A DNA stretch of 64,000 nt from PWQG01 sp040882255 (GTDB lineage Bacteria > Pseudomonadota > Gammaproteobacteria > Pseudomonadales > Pseudohongiellaceae). Below the pieces are notes generated by a model. That model was not told where the DNA came from, did no database searches, and worked only from the letters and a program-made list of their open reading frames with translations. Made by a program: the position numbers and the translations under genes. Within the stretch, counting starts at the first letter, position 1. Each line of letters starts with the position of its first letter. Location of the stretch: positions 1-64,000 of the forward strand of contig JBBEBP010000029.1 of the NCBI GenBank assembly GCA_040882255.1. Reading direction: 5' to 3'. Positions 4,859 through 14,133 of the stretch are shown here, in pieces.

Positions 4859-6466
4859 ATGTACCCGATCAACCTTCCGTTCACCCTGCTGCTATTGGCC
4901 GTCCCCCTTCTGTTCGCCCTGGCCACGGCGCTGGTGCGGCCCGCCGCCCGCGCCGGTGGCTGCGTGCCGCATTCGGTCCAGCGCTGGATCCAGACGCTTG
5001 TCGCGGCGGTGCCGCTACTGGCCTTGCTGGCCCTGTGGTTGCGCCTGGACTCCGCGCCCGCACCGCATGCACTGCTGCAACCGGCCCTATTGGCCCCGGT
5101 GATGCTGGTGCTGACCGGCGGTCTGGGCTGGGTCATCGTACGGTTCTCACGGAACTACATGGCCGGCGATCCGGCCTGCGCCCGGCATCTGCAGGGTCTG
5201 CTGGCCACACTGACCAGTGTCAGTGCGCTGGTGATCAGCAATCACGCCTTCCTGTTCCTGGCGGCCTGGGTGGCGGTGAGCCTGTCGCTGCATCGCTCGT
5301 TGTTGCTCTATCCGGATCGGTCCCGCGCGGCGCTGGCCGCGCACAAGAAGTTCATCGCCGCCCGCACCGCGGAGCTGGCGCTGCTGGCGGCGTTCGCGCT
5401 GCTGTGGCAGAGCACCGGCAGCGTACTGATCAGCGACTGGGTGACGCAGTATCGCGATGCACCGCTGCCGGTCGCCGGACAATGGGCCATGGTGCTGGTG
5501 GTGGTTGCCGCCGTCATCCGCTGCGCGCAGTTGCCCGTGCACGGCTGGCTGATGCAGGTGGTGGAGGCGCCGACTCCGGTGTCGGCACTGCTGCACGCCG
5601 GTGTCATCAATCTGGGCGGCTTCCTGTTGTTACTGCTGGCACCGCTGCTATCGGCCGCCGCTCCCGCGCGTTGGCTGTTGCTGACAGTCGCCGGGGCCAG
5701 TCTGGTGCTGGCGGGTCTGGTGATGACCACCCGGATCAGCATCAAGGTGCGCCTGGCCTGGTCCACCAGTGCCCAGATGGGCATGATGCTGGTCGAATGT
5801 GCCCTGGGACTGTATGACCTGGCGCTGCTGCACCTGGTCGGTCATTCCTGCTACAAGGCCAGTGCCTTCCTGCTGTCGGGCCGCGCGGTCGAGCAGTCCG
5901 CCCGTCAGCAGTGGCAGGGCGCACGGCCCGCGCAGCCGCGTCACTGGATGCTCGCCCTGGTGCTGACCGTACCGGTACTGACGCTGGCCGATCAGCTGCT
6001 GGTGCCCGCCGATTGGCCGGCGGCCACGCGCTGGCTGGTCCTGCTGGTGTTGTTGCCGCTGCCCGCGGCGTTGCTGGCTCCGGCGCTGGCCAGTGGCACG
6101 CGCACCGCGCTGCGCACGCTGTTGCTGACCGTCCCTGCGCTGCTGCTGGTCTACTGGCTGCAGAAGAGTGTGGCCGCTGTAGTGGTCGATCAGCCCCCGG
6201 CGGTCGCCGGTACGGCCGAACTGTTCTGGATGCTGGGTCTGCTCGGTGCGCTACTGGCCGGTCATCTGTTCCTGATCGGCCGCGAGTCCGGCCTGCGCAA
6301 TCGGGTCCGGCATCTGCTGTTCGCCGGGCTGTATCTGGATGAATGGAATACCCGATTGACCCGCTGGCTGTGGCCCCGGCCGCTGCCGCGTGACCTGCGG
6401 CATAAACGCCTGTTGTGGTTAATGCAGATCGAAATCCCGACTTCCCCGCGCAAAAGGAGCGCCTGA
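4859..6466 (+). CDS. dabB: DabB, membrane subunit of DAB inorganic carbon accumulation complex
   Basis: A 535-residue polytopic protein of the NuoL/MrpA proton-translocating family, behind AAGGAG. The conserved core (around WVAVSLSLHRSLLLY and VEAPTPVSALLHAGVINLGGFLLL, with Glu and Lys residues in membrane segments) is the ion-channel antiporter signature. DabB forms a cation-driven membrane complex with DabA that converts CO2 to bicarbonate vectorially. There are no other complex I or Mrp subunits nearby and dabA follows with a TGATG overlap, so this is DabB, not a respiratory subunit. It is short compared with NuoL (~610), normal for DabB. Confidence 0.9.
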   Translation: MYPINLPFTLLLLAVPLLFALATALVRPAARAGGCVPHSVQRWIQTLVAAVPLLALLALWLRLDSAPAPHALLQPALLAPVMLVLTGGLGWVIVRFSRNYMAGDPACARHLQGLLATLTSVSALVISNHAFLFLAAWVAVSLSLHRSLLLYPDRSRAALAAHKKFIAARTAELALLAAFALLWQSTGSVLISDWVTQYRDAPLPVAGQWAMVLVVVAAVIRCAQLPVHGWLMQVVEAPTPVSALLHAGVINLGGFLLLLLAPLLSAAAPARWLLLTVAGASLVLAGLVMTTRISIKVRLAWSTSAQMGMMLVECALGLYDLALLHLVGHSCYKASAFLLSGRAVEQSARQQWQGARPAQPRHWMLALVLTVPVLTLADQLLVPADWPAATRWLVLLVLLPLPAALLAPALASGTRTALRTLLLTVPALLLVYWLQKSVAAVVVDQPPAVAGTAELFWMLGLLGALLAGHLFLIGRESGLRNRVRHLLFAGLYLDEWNTRLTRWLWPRPLPRDLRHKRLLWLMQIEIPTSPRKRSA

Positions 6467-8688
6467 TGACGAATTCCACTGTTGCCCGTGAACCCGCACT
6501 GGAGACTGTCTACTGGCAGGCTATCCAGCGCGCCTGTGCGACGATCGCGCCGGCCTGGCCACTGGACCGGCAGATCGCGGTCAATCCCTGGTGGGAGCTG
6601 CGCGACGTGCCCATGAAAGAAGTGTCTGCGCGGTTCGCCGCGCTGGCGGGTGTGCGTTGTGTGCCGATGGACGAGGAGCATGACGGTGCGCCTCCGGTTC
6701 ATTGGCTGACGGTCAGTGAGCTGATCGACGGGCTGGATGACAACCGGTACCGTGTGGCCTGGCAGGACGAACTGGTCTGGCAGATCAGCCAGTTCATGGC
6801 CGAACACGATGCCAGTCATGCCTCGCCAGCGTGTTCGGCGGATGATCTGTACCGGCGCTGGCGCGAGGTCGCCTCGGGCGACATCGGACTGTCCCTGGCC
6901 ATGGGCGAGCGTAATCTGCACAAAGCTTTCGGCGACCTGCCGGATACGGTGGAGGAGTTGTTTGCCCGGGCTATCGACGAACTGGCGATAGACGGATACT
7001 GTCTGGAAGATGTGGCGCTGGCGGCGCTGCTCTCGGTCAACGGCTGGGCTTCGCGATTGGCCTGGCTGCGCTGGGAGGCCGGATTGGCAGGCAAGAAACA
7101 GGACCTGCTGCCGGCATTGCTGGCTATCCGTCTCGGATGGGAGCTGGTGCTGTGGCGGCTGTATGCGGATCGCTACCCCTTGATGTTCCGTGCACTTGAG
7201 AATCGCTGGAAACAGCAACAGGAACATCTGCCCCGCATGGTGCGCGATCACGGTCGGCACCAGCAGCGGGCCTGGCAGCGGCTGGAACGGGCCGAGCACG
7301 CGTGGCGCGAGCCACTGCTGGATGCCCTGCGCTCGCGGCGCCAGGTCATGGACAACCCGGCCCCGGGTACCGAACCGGTACTGCAGGTGGTGTGCTGCAT
7401 TGATGTGCGCTCCGAACGCATGCGCCGCGCACTGGAAGCACAGCACCCCGGCATCCGGACGACAGGTTTCGCGGGATTCTTCGGTCTGCCCCTGCAGTCG
7501 ATGACGGCGGACGGCCGCCACGGCCATCCGCACTTGCCGGGCCTGCTGGCGCCGGGTTTGACGGTGGTGGCGGAGAGCAGTGACCGGAAGGCACATGGTG
7601 GGCCGGTCCACGCTGCCGCCACGGCGGCACCGTCGATGTTCGGCGCGGTCGAGGCGGGAGGGCTGGCGGGTGCCTGGTCGTTGCTGCGTACGGCGCTGGG
7701 CCGCAATGTTAGCGATTCGGCGCGCCGCGCTGCGTCCAGTGCTACCCGGTACCGTCTGTTGCGCGACGACAGGCCGTTGACAGCCGCGGAACGCGCCGAT
7801 CTCGCTGGTGGTGTATTAGGTGCCATGGGTCTTACCGACGGTTTCGCACCGACCGTACTGTTGACCGGCCACGGCAGCAGCAGCTGCAACAACCCGCAGG
7901 CGGCGGCGCTGGACTGCGGGGCCTGTGGCGGGCAGAGCGGCGCGCTGAACGTACGGGTGCTGGCCGATCTGCTCAATGACGCGGAGGTACGCGGCCACAT
8001 GGCGGAGCATCACGGTATCGCCATACCGGATCAGACACGCTTCGTGCCCGCGCTGCACGATACCACCACGGACCGGGTCGAAGTGCTGGCCGGTGAAGCG
8101 CTTTCCGCGCAGCAGCAGGCCTGGCTGGAAGCGGCCGGTGACGCGACACGGGAAGAACGCAAGCTGCGGCAGGGGATCGAGGGCGACCCGGCCCGGCGTG
8201 CGACCGATGCCTCGCAGGTGCGCCCCGAATGGGGCCTGGCTGGCAATGCCGGTTTCATCATTGCCCCGCGGGCGCTGACCCGTGGCATGGATCTCGACGG
8301 GCGCTGTTTCCTGAACGACTACGATGCGGGCGCGGATCCGGCTGGCAGCCGGCTGGAGGCCATCCTCACCGGCCCCATGGTGGTGACCAACTGGATCAAC
8401 CTGCAGTACTACGCTTCAACGGTCGACAACGCCCAGTACGGCAGTGGCAACAAGGTGCTGCACAATGTGGTGCGGGGCAACCCGGGCGTGTTCGAGGGCC
8501 ATGGCGGAGACCTGCGTCAGGGGCTGTCCATCCAGTCACTGTATGACGGGGACCGGGCGATGCACGAACCACTGCGGTTGCTGGTGGTCATTGATGCGCC
8601 ACGGGAACGGGTGCAGGCAATCCTGGATCGTCACCCGGCGTTGATGTCGCTGGTTGACAACGGATGGGTGGCGCTGGAGTTTCTGTGA
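6466..8688 (+). CDS. dabA: DabA, zinc-dependent carbonic anhydrase-like subunit (DUF2309/UPF0753)
   Basis: A 740-residue soluble subunit of the DAB inorganic-carbon pump. The start chosen is the ATG overlapping the dabB stop (TGATG); the frame is open 51 bases further upstream, but inside dabB. The beta-carbonic-anhydrase-like zinc site is visible: Cys311 and Asp313 in CIDVRSE, His469 in GHGSSSCNNP and Cys484 in ALDCGACGG, with the same 15-residue His-Cys spacing as in characterised DabA. It hydrates CO2 in the cytoplasm, driven through DabB by the cation gradient, to build a bicarbonate pool. It is probably controlled by the divergent LysR. Confidence 0.93.
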   Translation: MTNSTVAREPALETVYWQAIQRACATIAPAWPLDRQIAVNPWWELRDVPMKEVSARFAALAGVRCVPMDEEHDGAPPVHWLTVSELIDGLDDNRYRVAWQDELVWQISQFMAEHDASHASPACSADDLYRRWREVASGDIGLSLAMGERNLHKAFGDLPDTVEELFARAIDELAIDGYCLEDVALAALLSVNGWASRLAWLRWEAGLAGKKQDLLPALLAIRLGWELVLWRLYADRYPLMFRALENRWKQQQEHLPRMVRDHGRHQQRAWQRLERAEHAWREPLLDALRSRRQVMDNPAPGTEPVLQVVCCIDVRSERMRRALEAQHPGIRTTGFAGFFGLPLQSMTADGRHGHPHLPGLLAPGLTVVAESSDRKAHGGPVHAAATAAPSMFGAVEAGGLAGAWSLLRTALGRNVSDSARRAASSATRYRLLRDDRPLTAAERADLAGGVLGAMGLTDGFAPTVLLTGHGSSSCNNPQAAALDCGACGGQSGALNVRVLADLLNDAEVRGHMAEHHGIAIPDQTRFVPALHDTTTDRVEVLAGEALSAQQQAWLEAAGDATREERKLRQGIEGDPARRATDASQVRPEWGLAGNAGFIIAPRALTRGMDLDGRCFLNDYDAGADPAGSRLEAILTGPMVVTNWINLQYYASTVDNAQYGSGNKVLHNVVRGNPGVFEGHGGDLRQGLSIQSLYDGDRAMHEPLRLLVVIDAPRERVQAILDRHPALMSLVDNGWVALEFL

Positions 8689-8695
8689 CCGGGCA

Positions 8696-8726
8696 GGGGG
8701 TGGCGCGGTATCCGCGTCACACCCCC
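8696..8726. terminator. Hairpin between convergent dabA and DASS genes
   Basis: GGGGGTG (8696-8702) pairs with CACACCCCC-type sequence (to ~8726), and GCGCGG with CCGCGT inside. It spans the stop codon of the minus-strand transporter. There is no T-run, so it may be a weak bidirectional terminator. Confidence 0.35.
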
Positions 8727-10264
8727 GCCGGCTGACGGAACGCCTCTGGTATCGAGGTCAGGTCCAGCCCCCAGAACACCGGCACCATGAAGTAGATCAT
8801 CAGCACGATCAGCACCACGGCGATGACGTTCATCAGGAAGCCGGTGCGCACCATCTCCAGGATGGTGAGCTTGTCGGTGGCGAAGATGATGGCGTTGGGC
8901 GGGGTGCCCACCGGCAGCATGAAAGCGCAGTTGGCGGCCATGGCGCAGGGGATCATCAGCGCGAAGGGGTGAATGTCCAGCGCCAGCGCCAACGAGGCGA
9001 CCACCGGCATGATCATGGTGGCCGTGGCCGTGTTGGAAGTGATCTCGGTCAGGAACAGAATCAGCAGTGTGGCGCTGGTGATGATCACCGCCAGGTGGAC
9101 GCCATCCAGCACGGTCAGCTGGGTTCCCATCCATTCGGACAGTCCCGTGCCGCGGAATCCGGAGGCGATAGCCAGGCCGCCGCCGAACAGCAACAGGATA
9201 CCCCAGGGAATTTTTACCGCATCCTTCCAGTCCAGCACCCGCCGGGCCAGGTCACTTTTTGCCGGCATGGTGAACAGCAGCACGGTGGCACAAATGGCCA
9301 CCATGCCATCGGTGATCTCCGGCAGCAGGTCCACCCAGATGAATCCGCGGGAAATCCACATGAAGGCGGCGAAGGCGAACACCGAGGCGACCACTTTCTC
9401 CTCGAACGAGGTGCGGCCCAGCGCCTTGCGCTCCTGGTGGATCAGTTCCCGGCCGCCCGGCAGTTCGTGGATCTTCATGCGGAAGGCGAAGCGCCCCAGG
9501 TACACCCAGGCAATAGACAGCAGCAGGATGACCATGGGGACGCCGATCATCATCCAGCTTGTGAAGGTGATGTCCACGTCGAACAGTATTTCCGCCTGGG
9601 AGGCCAGAATGATGTTGGGCGGGGTGCCGATCAGTGTGCCGATGCCGCCGATGGTGCCGGCGTAGCCGACCCCGAAGATCAGCGCCTTCTCGAACACCGG
9701 CAGCTGGTCCTCCTCCGGCGTGCCTTTCAGGGCGGCGGCCGCCTGTGCGGTGATGGCCAGTGCCATCGGCACCATCATCATCACCGAAGCGGTGTTGGAG
9801 ACCCACATGGACAGGAATGCAGTGGCGATCATAAAACCGAGCAGGATGCGCTGTGTGCTGGTGCCAACGAAGTCAATGATGGCCAGCGCCATGCGTTTGT
9901 GCAGGTTCCATTTCTCCATGGCCGTGGCGATGAAGAAACCACCCAGGAACAGGAAGATGATGTCATTGCCGTAGGAGGAGGCGACGGTGTCGCTGTCTAG
10001 CGCGCCGGTGATCGGCATCAACACCAGGGGCAGCAGGGAGGTGGCCGGGATCGGCACGGCCTCGGTGATCCACCAGGTGGCGATCCACAGTGTGATGGCC
10101 AGTACAGCCCGGCCTTCGTAGCTCAGCCCCTCCGGATCGAAGAACAGCAGGGTGATGGCGAACAGGAACGGGCCGAGCAGCAGCCCGACCGTCTGTGCGC
10201 GGGAGTAGGGGCGGCTGTCTGAGGTACCGTTTTCCCCGGAAGTCGTCTCGCTGTCAGTCTGCAT
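8717..10264 (-). CDS. DASS/SLC13-family sodium:anion symporter
   Basis: A 515-residue inner-membrane transporter of the divalent anion:Na+ symporter family (SdcS/VcINDY/SLC13 type). Two inverted-repeat halves each carry the diagnostic Ser-Asn-Thr motif: SNTAS at about residues 155-159 and TSNTATAT about 390 onward, the Na+/substrate sites. About eleven hydrophobic segments are evident, plus a hydrophilic N-terminal tail of ~20 residues. Family members import C4-dicarboxylates, citrate or sulfate; the sequence does not let me choose. It is convergent with dabA and monocistronic. Confidence 0.88.
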   Translation of the reverse strand: MQTDSETTSGENGTSDSRPYSRAQTVGLLLGPFLFAITLLFFDPEGLSYEGRAVLAITLWIATWWITEAVPIPATSLLPLVLMPITGALDSDTVASSYGNDIIFLFLGGFFIATAMEKWNLHKRMALAIIDFVGTSTQRILLGFMIATAFLSMWVSNTASVMMMVPMALAITAQAAAALKGTPEEDQLPVFEKALIFGVGYAGTIGGIGTLIGTPPNIILASQAEILFDVDITFTSWMMIGVPMVILLLSIAWVYLGRFAFRMKIHELPGGRELIHQERKALGRTSFEEKVVASVFAFAAFMWISRGFIWVDLLPEITDGMVAICATVLLFTMPAKSDLARRVLDWKDAVKIPWGILLLFGGGLAIASGFRGTGLSEWMGTQLTVLDGVHLAVIITSATLLILFLTEITSNTATATMIMPVVASLALALDIHPFALMIPCAMAANCAFMLPVGTPPNAIIFATDKLTILEMVRTGFLMNVIAVVLIVLMIYFMVPVFWGLDLTSIPEAFRQPAGV

Positions 10265-10421
10265 GGCGCTCTGGCGGATCCTCTGTCTTGTTATTCATGG
10301 AACTTGCCGAGAATACCTGAGTTGATGCACAGCGTCACCCTCCCGGCGATACCACGGTGACGAAACGGGCGGGGTCCATGGGGGATGTCGCGCTTCTCCT
10401 GTGTAGTGGCCGTGTCCGTTC

Positions 10422-11417
10422 TCACTCAGCAAAAAATCGCTCCTTGTAGACCTCCTCCACGGGTACGAAGAGCCCCCAGAAGGGGCGCGGTTCCACGCCC
10501 GCCAGGCGGTCGGCGAGGATGGCCAGGTGGCTGTGCCAGCCACCAGCAACATTGGCGATGACATCACGGCCCAGCAGGGTGTGGATGATGGTCAGCAGGG
10601 TGCCGTCGCCGTCCGGTACGAGTTCGAAGTTGACCTCGGACGGGGATTCGTCTTCCCCTTCACCCCAACTGAACTGCAGGCGCTGAGGCGGGTTGAATTG
10701 CAGCAGGTAATGCGAGGTGCTAGCGCCGTCTTCCATGCCCCGGAAGCGCTCCGGAACGGGTTCGTTGTCCGGGGTCAGGCTGTTGTGGTCGAAGTGCAGC
10801 GTGAAGGATTCGCCCTCGCGCGCAGGTAGCTCGCCACCGCCCAGCCACAGAGCGCGTTTGCCGGATTCGGTCAGCCAGGCCCAGACGATTTCGGGGGAAG
10901 CCGGCAGGCGGCGTTCGAAGCGTATCGTGTTGATGGCGGTTCGAGCGCCAGGTGTCTCTTCGTGGTTGAAGCCGTTGTGGATGCCGTTGAGCATGGTGGT
11001 CCAGCCCCAGCGCACCTGTTCCTCGTATTCGGACCACTGCGGGTCCATTTCGTGCTTCAGTGTCACGGAGCAACCGGTGGAAGTGGGGGTAAAATCGATG
11101 GTCACCAGACTGCTGCCGTCATCGGTTTCCGCTTCGGCCTCGGCCTCATCGCCGGCACACCAGCCGAACACCAGTCGATGCGGCCGTTCGATGGTATGGT
11201 ACCTGCCCCAGTGCCGGGCGATCTCATCGCCCCGTTGCTGGTCAAAGTGGAATCCGCCTCCTTCACGGGCGTCAATGTCGACGCGCACCATCTCGCCGAG
11301 CTGCGGAGCGAACCAGTGCGCGACCATCGCCGGGTCCAGCCAGGCATCGAAAACCTGTTCGGCGGGGAAACGGTAATTCTTCTCCACAGTCACGGTGAAA
11401 GAGGCGGTGTCATTCAT
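10422..11417 (-). CDS. Tandem SRPBCC (AHSA1-like) domain protein
   Basis: A 331-residue protein starting at the ATG preceded by AGGAGG. It holds two START/Bet v1-like AHSA1 domains: residues ~5-145 (VEKNYRFPAEQVFDAWLDP, then WFAP, RLVFGWC) and ~155-320 (FERRLPASPEIVWAWLTES). These folds have a hydrophobic cavity that binds lipophilic ligands. Single-domain versions are common as conserved hypotheticals; the tandem form is less usual. Function is unknown. It is divergent from acylphosphatase, sharing a 98-bp upstream region. Confidence 0.75.
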   Translation of the reverse strand: MNDTASFTVTVEKNYRFPAEQVFDAWLDPAMVAHWFAPQLGEMVRVDIDAREGGGFHFDQQRGDEIARHWGRYHTIERPHRLVFGWCAGDEAEAEAETDDGSSLVTIDFTPTSTGCSVTLKHEMDPQWSEYEEQVRWGWTTMLNGIHNGFNHEETPGARTAINTIRFERRLPASPEIVWAWLTESGKRALWLGGGELPAREGESFTLHFDHNSLTPDNEPVPERFRGMEDGASTSHYLLQFNPPQRLQFSWGEGEDESPSEVNFELVPDGDGTLLTIIHTLLGRDVIANVAGGWHSHLAILADRLAGVEPRPFWGLFVPVEEVYKERFFAE

Positions 11418-11515
11418 TGGCGGGTTCCTCCTGTTATCCGAGTACCGGCTTCCGCAGGTCAGGACTTCATGATAGCACTGGTCATTGTGCTTCCCGTTGT
11501 TGTATCGTTTCCGCC

Positions 11516-11794
11516 ATGGCCACAGCACAATGGAAACTCCTCATTTCCGGCCGGGTCCAGGGTGTCAGCTACCGGGCCTGGACCGCACAGCAGGCACGGG
11601 TAGCCAGGATCCGGGGCTATGTGCGCAACCTGGATGACGGCCGGGTGGAAGCGGTGATCGAGGGCGAGCCGGACATGCTTCGTGCCCTCGTGGATGTCTG
11701 CTATGAGGGGCCGCCGGCTGCCCGTGTTGAATATATCGAAGTCGATGAAGACAGCTGCGAGGGGCCGTTCAACACCTTCGATATCATGTCCTGA
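11516..11794 (+). CDS. acyP: Acylphosphatase
   Basis: A 92-residue enzyme hydrolysing acyl phosphates. It has the catalytic arginine in GRVQGVSYRAW (residues ~13-23) and the catalytic asparagine in GYVRNLDDGRVEAVIEG (about residue 41). The start at 11516 gives the normal family length; the frame is open further upstream but that would overlap the divergent promoter region. It is a standalone cytosolic housekeeping enzyme. Confidence 0.93.
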   Translation: MATAQWKLLISGRVQGVSYRAWTAQQARVARIRGYVRNLDDGRVEAVIEGEPDMLRALVDVCYEGPPAARVEYIEVDEDSCEGPFNTFDIMS

Positions 11795-11795
11795 A

Positions 11796-12758
11796 TCACC
11801 ACAGTCCGGTCCGGTTTCGCGCACTGTCCGTCACCGGCCGTACCCCGCGCAGATTGTTCAGGCAGTGCTCCCGCGCCAGAGTCAGAAAGTCCCTCAGGAA
11901 TGGCGCTTCGCGTTGTGACTCGCGCACCGCCGCGTACAGCGTGGGCCGTATACCCTGCTCCCCCGCACGTTTCGCACGGACCAGCCCCTGGTCGGTGTAT
12001 TCCGCCAGCACCCAGTCGGGCAGGGCGCAGATACCCCGGCCGTTAGCGGCCAGCTGCACCATCATCAGGGTCAGTTCCGAGGTGCGCACGGCGGCCGGTT
12101 CCACGCCGGCCGGGTCCAGGAAGTACTGGAAGATGTCCAGCCGACGCCGGTCCACCGGATAGGTGATGACGGTCTGGTCGGCCAGATCGGCGGGCTCCAG
12201 CCACGGTTTGTCCCGCAGCGGGTGGTCGTTGGCCACGGCGATCCGCATCTCGTAATTGAACAGCGGCAGATAGTCGACGCCTTTCAGTGGCTGGGGGTCC
12301 GAGGTGATCACCAGATCCACGTCTCCCTCGGCCAGTGCGGGCAGAGGTTCGAACAGGAAGCCGCTGGCGAAATCCAGCTCTATGGCGGACCACTGTCGGC
12401 GGTAGCGATCGATGGTTGGCATCAGCCAGTTGAAGCAGCTGTGACACTCGATGGCCATGTGCAGCCGCCCGGCTTCCCCGTGGACCAGCTTTTCGATATC
12501 GCGCTCCGCTTCGCCGATCCGCGCCAGCACCTCGTCCGCCAGGTCCAGCAGCCGCTGGCCGGCGCCGTTGAAGCGCAGTGGCCGGCTCTTGCGCTGGAAC
12601 AGTTCACAGCCCAGGCGCTCTTCCAGCTCCCGGAGCTGGTGGGACAGTGCCGACTGGGTGAGGTGCAGCCGCCCGGCCGCCGCAGTCACGCTGCCGGTAT
12701 CGCGCAGGGCTTGCAGGGTTCTGAGGTGTCGTACTTCGATGGCGCTGTGCCCGGCCAT
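11796..12758 (-). CDS. metR: MetR, LysR-type activator of methionine genes
   Basis: A 320-residue LTTR with HTH (SVTAAAGRLHLTQSALSHQLRE, about residues 19-40) and the MetR hallmark IEVRHLRTLQALRDTGSVTA. Homocysteine-responsive MetR activates metE and represses itself. The start at 12758 is chosen because GGAAGG lies 6 bases before that ATG; the in-frame ATG six bases upstream directly abuts the Shine-Dalgarno. metE lies 1.4 kb away and has a perfect MetR site. It ends one base after the acylphosphatase stop (convergent). Confidence 0.9.
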   Translation of the reverse strand: MAGHSAIEVRHLRTLQALRDTGSVTAAAGRLHLTQSALSHQLRELEERLGCELFQRKSRPLRFNGAGQRLLDLADEVLARIGEAERDIEKLVHGEAGRLHMAIECHSCFNWLMPTIDRYRRQWSAIELDFASGFLFEPLPALAEGDVDLVITSDPQPLKGVDYLPLFNYEMRIAVANDHPLRDKPWLEPADLADQTVITYPVDRRRLDIFQYFLDPAGVEPAAVRTSELTLMMVQLAANGRGICALPDWVLAEYTDQGLVRAKRAGEQGIRPTLYAAVRESQREAPFLRDFLTLAREHCLNNLRGVRPVTDSARNRTGLW

Positions 12759-12785
12759 GGTCATCCTTCCGTACTCTTCACGCTC

Positions 12786-12845
12786 CATGAATGAGATGCA
12801 TGAAATCAACAAAAAACCGTCGTACAACTCATGATAGCGTCCCCG
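12786..12845. promoter_or_regulatory. MetR-type operator/promoter module (copy B)
   Basis: This 60-bp stretch aligns with the metE leader (14001-14060): both have CATGAAT at the start, AAAAACC(A/G)TCGT in the middle and TCATGAT..CG.CCCCG at the end. It contains TGAATGAGATGCA, one mismatch from TGAA-N5-TTCA. It lies between divergent metR and the patatin-like gene, so it could serve metR autoregulation and MetR control of the hydrolase. Confidence 0.5.
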
Positions 12846-12995
12846 TGAACCGGATGTCATCCAATCAGGGCCGGGGAGAGGGCGACTGCGCGGCTTTACT
12901 TGCAGTCCCTGTCGGTTATACGCTCTGCGTTCCTGCCACGGCATTTTGAGCCGCGCCCTGACCCTGGCCACCAGAGTGGCGGGGTGGAGAATCCG

Positions 12996-13970
12996 GTGAG
13001 CGAAGAGCATTCCCCACAAGCCCGATCCCCGAACGATACCCGAGGCGGCGTACAGCCAGCGGAACAGTCCGCAACCCTGTCATTGGTGCTGGGCTCCGGC
13101 GGGGCACGCGGCCTGGCGCATATCGGCGTTATCCGGGAACTGGAGCAACGCGGCTACCACATCGACGCCATTGCGGGCTGCTCCATGGGTGCCCTGGTGG
13201 GCGGCTTGTACGCAGTGGGGAAACTTGAAGACTACGCCGACTGGGTATGCGGGCTGGACGGGTCCGATATTCTGGGGCTGTTGGACATCACCGGCGCGCG
13301 CGGCGGTTTTATTGCCGGCAACAAAGTCATGAAGGTGCTACACGAGTGGATCGGTGATACCCGGATAGAGTCCCTGTCCATCGAATTTACCGCAGTGGCA
13401 GTGGATATCGAACGCGAGCGGGAGGTGTGGCTCAATGACGGGCCGCTGTACGACGCCATCCGTGCCTCCATCAGCATTCCCGGTGTATTCACGCCCTATC
13501 GGTATCGGGGGCGTGTGCTGGTCGATGGCGGCCTGCTGAATCCCATTCCCGTCGCCCCGACCGTCCACGCGCTGACCGACTTCACCTTCGTGGTGGATGC
13601 CAACGGGCCTCCCACCGATCTGTTGCCCTGGCGTGGTGAGGAGAAGCGTAGTGATAACGATGATGACGGCTGGTTCCGTACGGCTGCCAGGAAGCTGGGA
13701 TGGCATACCGATGACAAGGCTGGAATCAGCGAAGAACCCGACGCGATCAACATTCTGATGCGATCACTGGATACCATGCAGGCGGCGATAACCCGTCAGC
13801 ACCTGGCCGTATTCAACCCGGATCACGTGTTCCGGGTCCCCAGAAACCTGTGCATGATTCATGAATTTCATCGCGCCCGCGAGGTGATCGAAGCGGGTCA
13901 GGAAATCGCCAAAGAGGCGCTGGACTGCTTCGAAGAACAGCGGGCCGGTCGTTCCTCGCAGCCTGAATAG
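12996..13970 (+). CDS. Patatin-like phospholipase (RssA-type)
   Basis: A patatin-fold acyl hydrolase of about 324 residues. The oxyanion GSGGARG, the nucleophile elbow GCSMGA and the DGG of the Ser-Asp dyad (LVDGGLLNP) are all present. GTG at 12996 is preferred because GGAG lies 6 bases upstream; GTG 12984 and TTG 12900 are alternatives. RssA-like proteins are cytoplasmic or membrane-associated esterases with unknown physiological substrates. It sits between metR and metE behind a MetR-like module, suggesting methionine-linked expression, which is not a known role of the family. Confidence 0.82.
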   Translation: MSEEHSPQARSPNDTRGGVQPAEQSATLSLVLGSGGARGLAHIGVIRELEQRGYHIDAIAGCSMGALVGGLYAVGKLEDYADWVCGLDGSDILGLLDITGARGGFIAGNKVMKVLHEWIGDTRIESLSIEFTAVAVDIEREREVWLNDGPLYDAIRASISIPGVFTPYRYRGRVLVDGGLLNPIPVAPTVHALTDFTFVVDANGPPTDLLPWRGEEKRSDNDDDGWFRTAARKLGWHTDDKAGISEEPDAINILMRSLDTMQAAITRQHLAVFNPDHVFRVPRNLCMIHEFHRAREVIEAGQEIAKEALDCFEEQRAGRSSQPE

Positions 13971-14002
13971 GCTCCCACTCTCCTTTGCATGAATAAAGCA
14001 CA

Positions 14003-14015
14003 TGAATATATTTCA
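14003..14015 (+). promoter_or_regulatory. MetR binding site upstream of metE
   Basis: TGAATATATTTCA is a perfect match to the MetR consensus TGAA-N5-TTCA. It ends 23 bases before the -35 of the proposed metE promoter, a suitable position for an activator. Confidence 0.75.
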
Positions 14016-14038
14016 TGATGCGAATGAAAAACCATCGT

Positions 14039-14067
14039 TTGAATCATGATGACGGCCCCGGGACAAT
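14039..14067 (+). promoter_or_regulatory. metE promoter
   Basis: TTGAAT (-35, 14039-14044), a 17-bp spacer and GACAAT (-10, 14062-14067), downstream of the perfect MetR site and 66 bases before the metE ATG. Confidence 0.5.
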
Positions 14068-14133
14068 GCCTGCCTGGATTCATCGTGACGTTGCGGACCG
14101 GCAACGTCCATCAGGACTAAAAGAGGCAGCAGG

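Noticed and set aside
4859..6466. Complex I or Mrp antiporter subunit
   Set aside because: No other nuo or mrp genes are present, and the immediate overlap with a DUF2309 gene identifies it as DabB.
8654..10000. A 448-codon plus-strand ORF opposite the DASS transporter
   Set aside because: Its composition (His/Gln/Gly/Asp-rich) is typical of the antisense frame of a membrane protein; the minus-strand frame has clear SNT motifs and helices.
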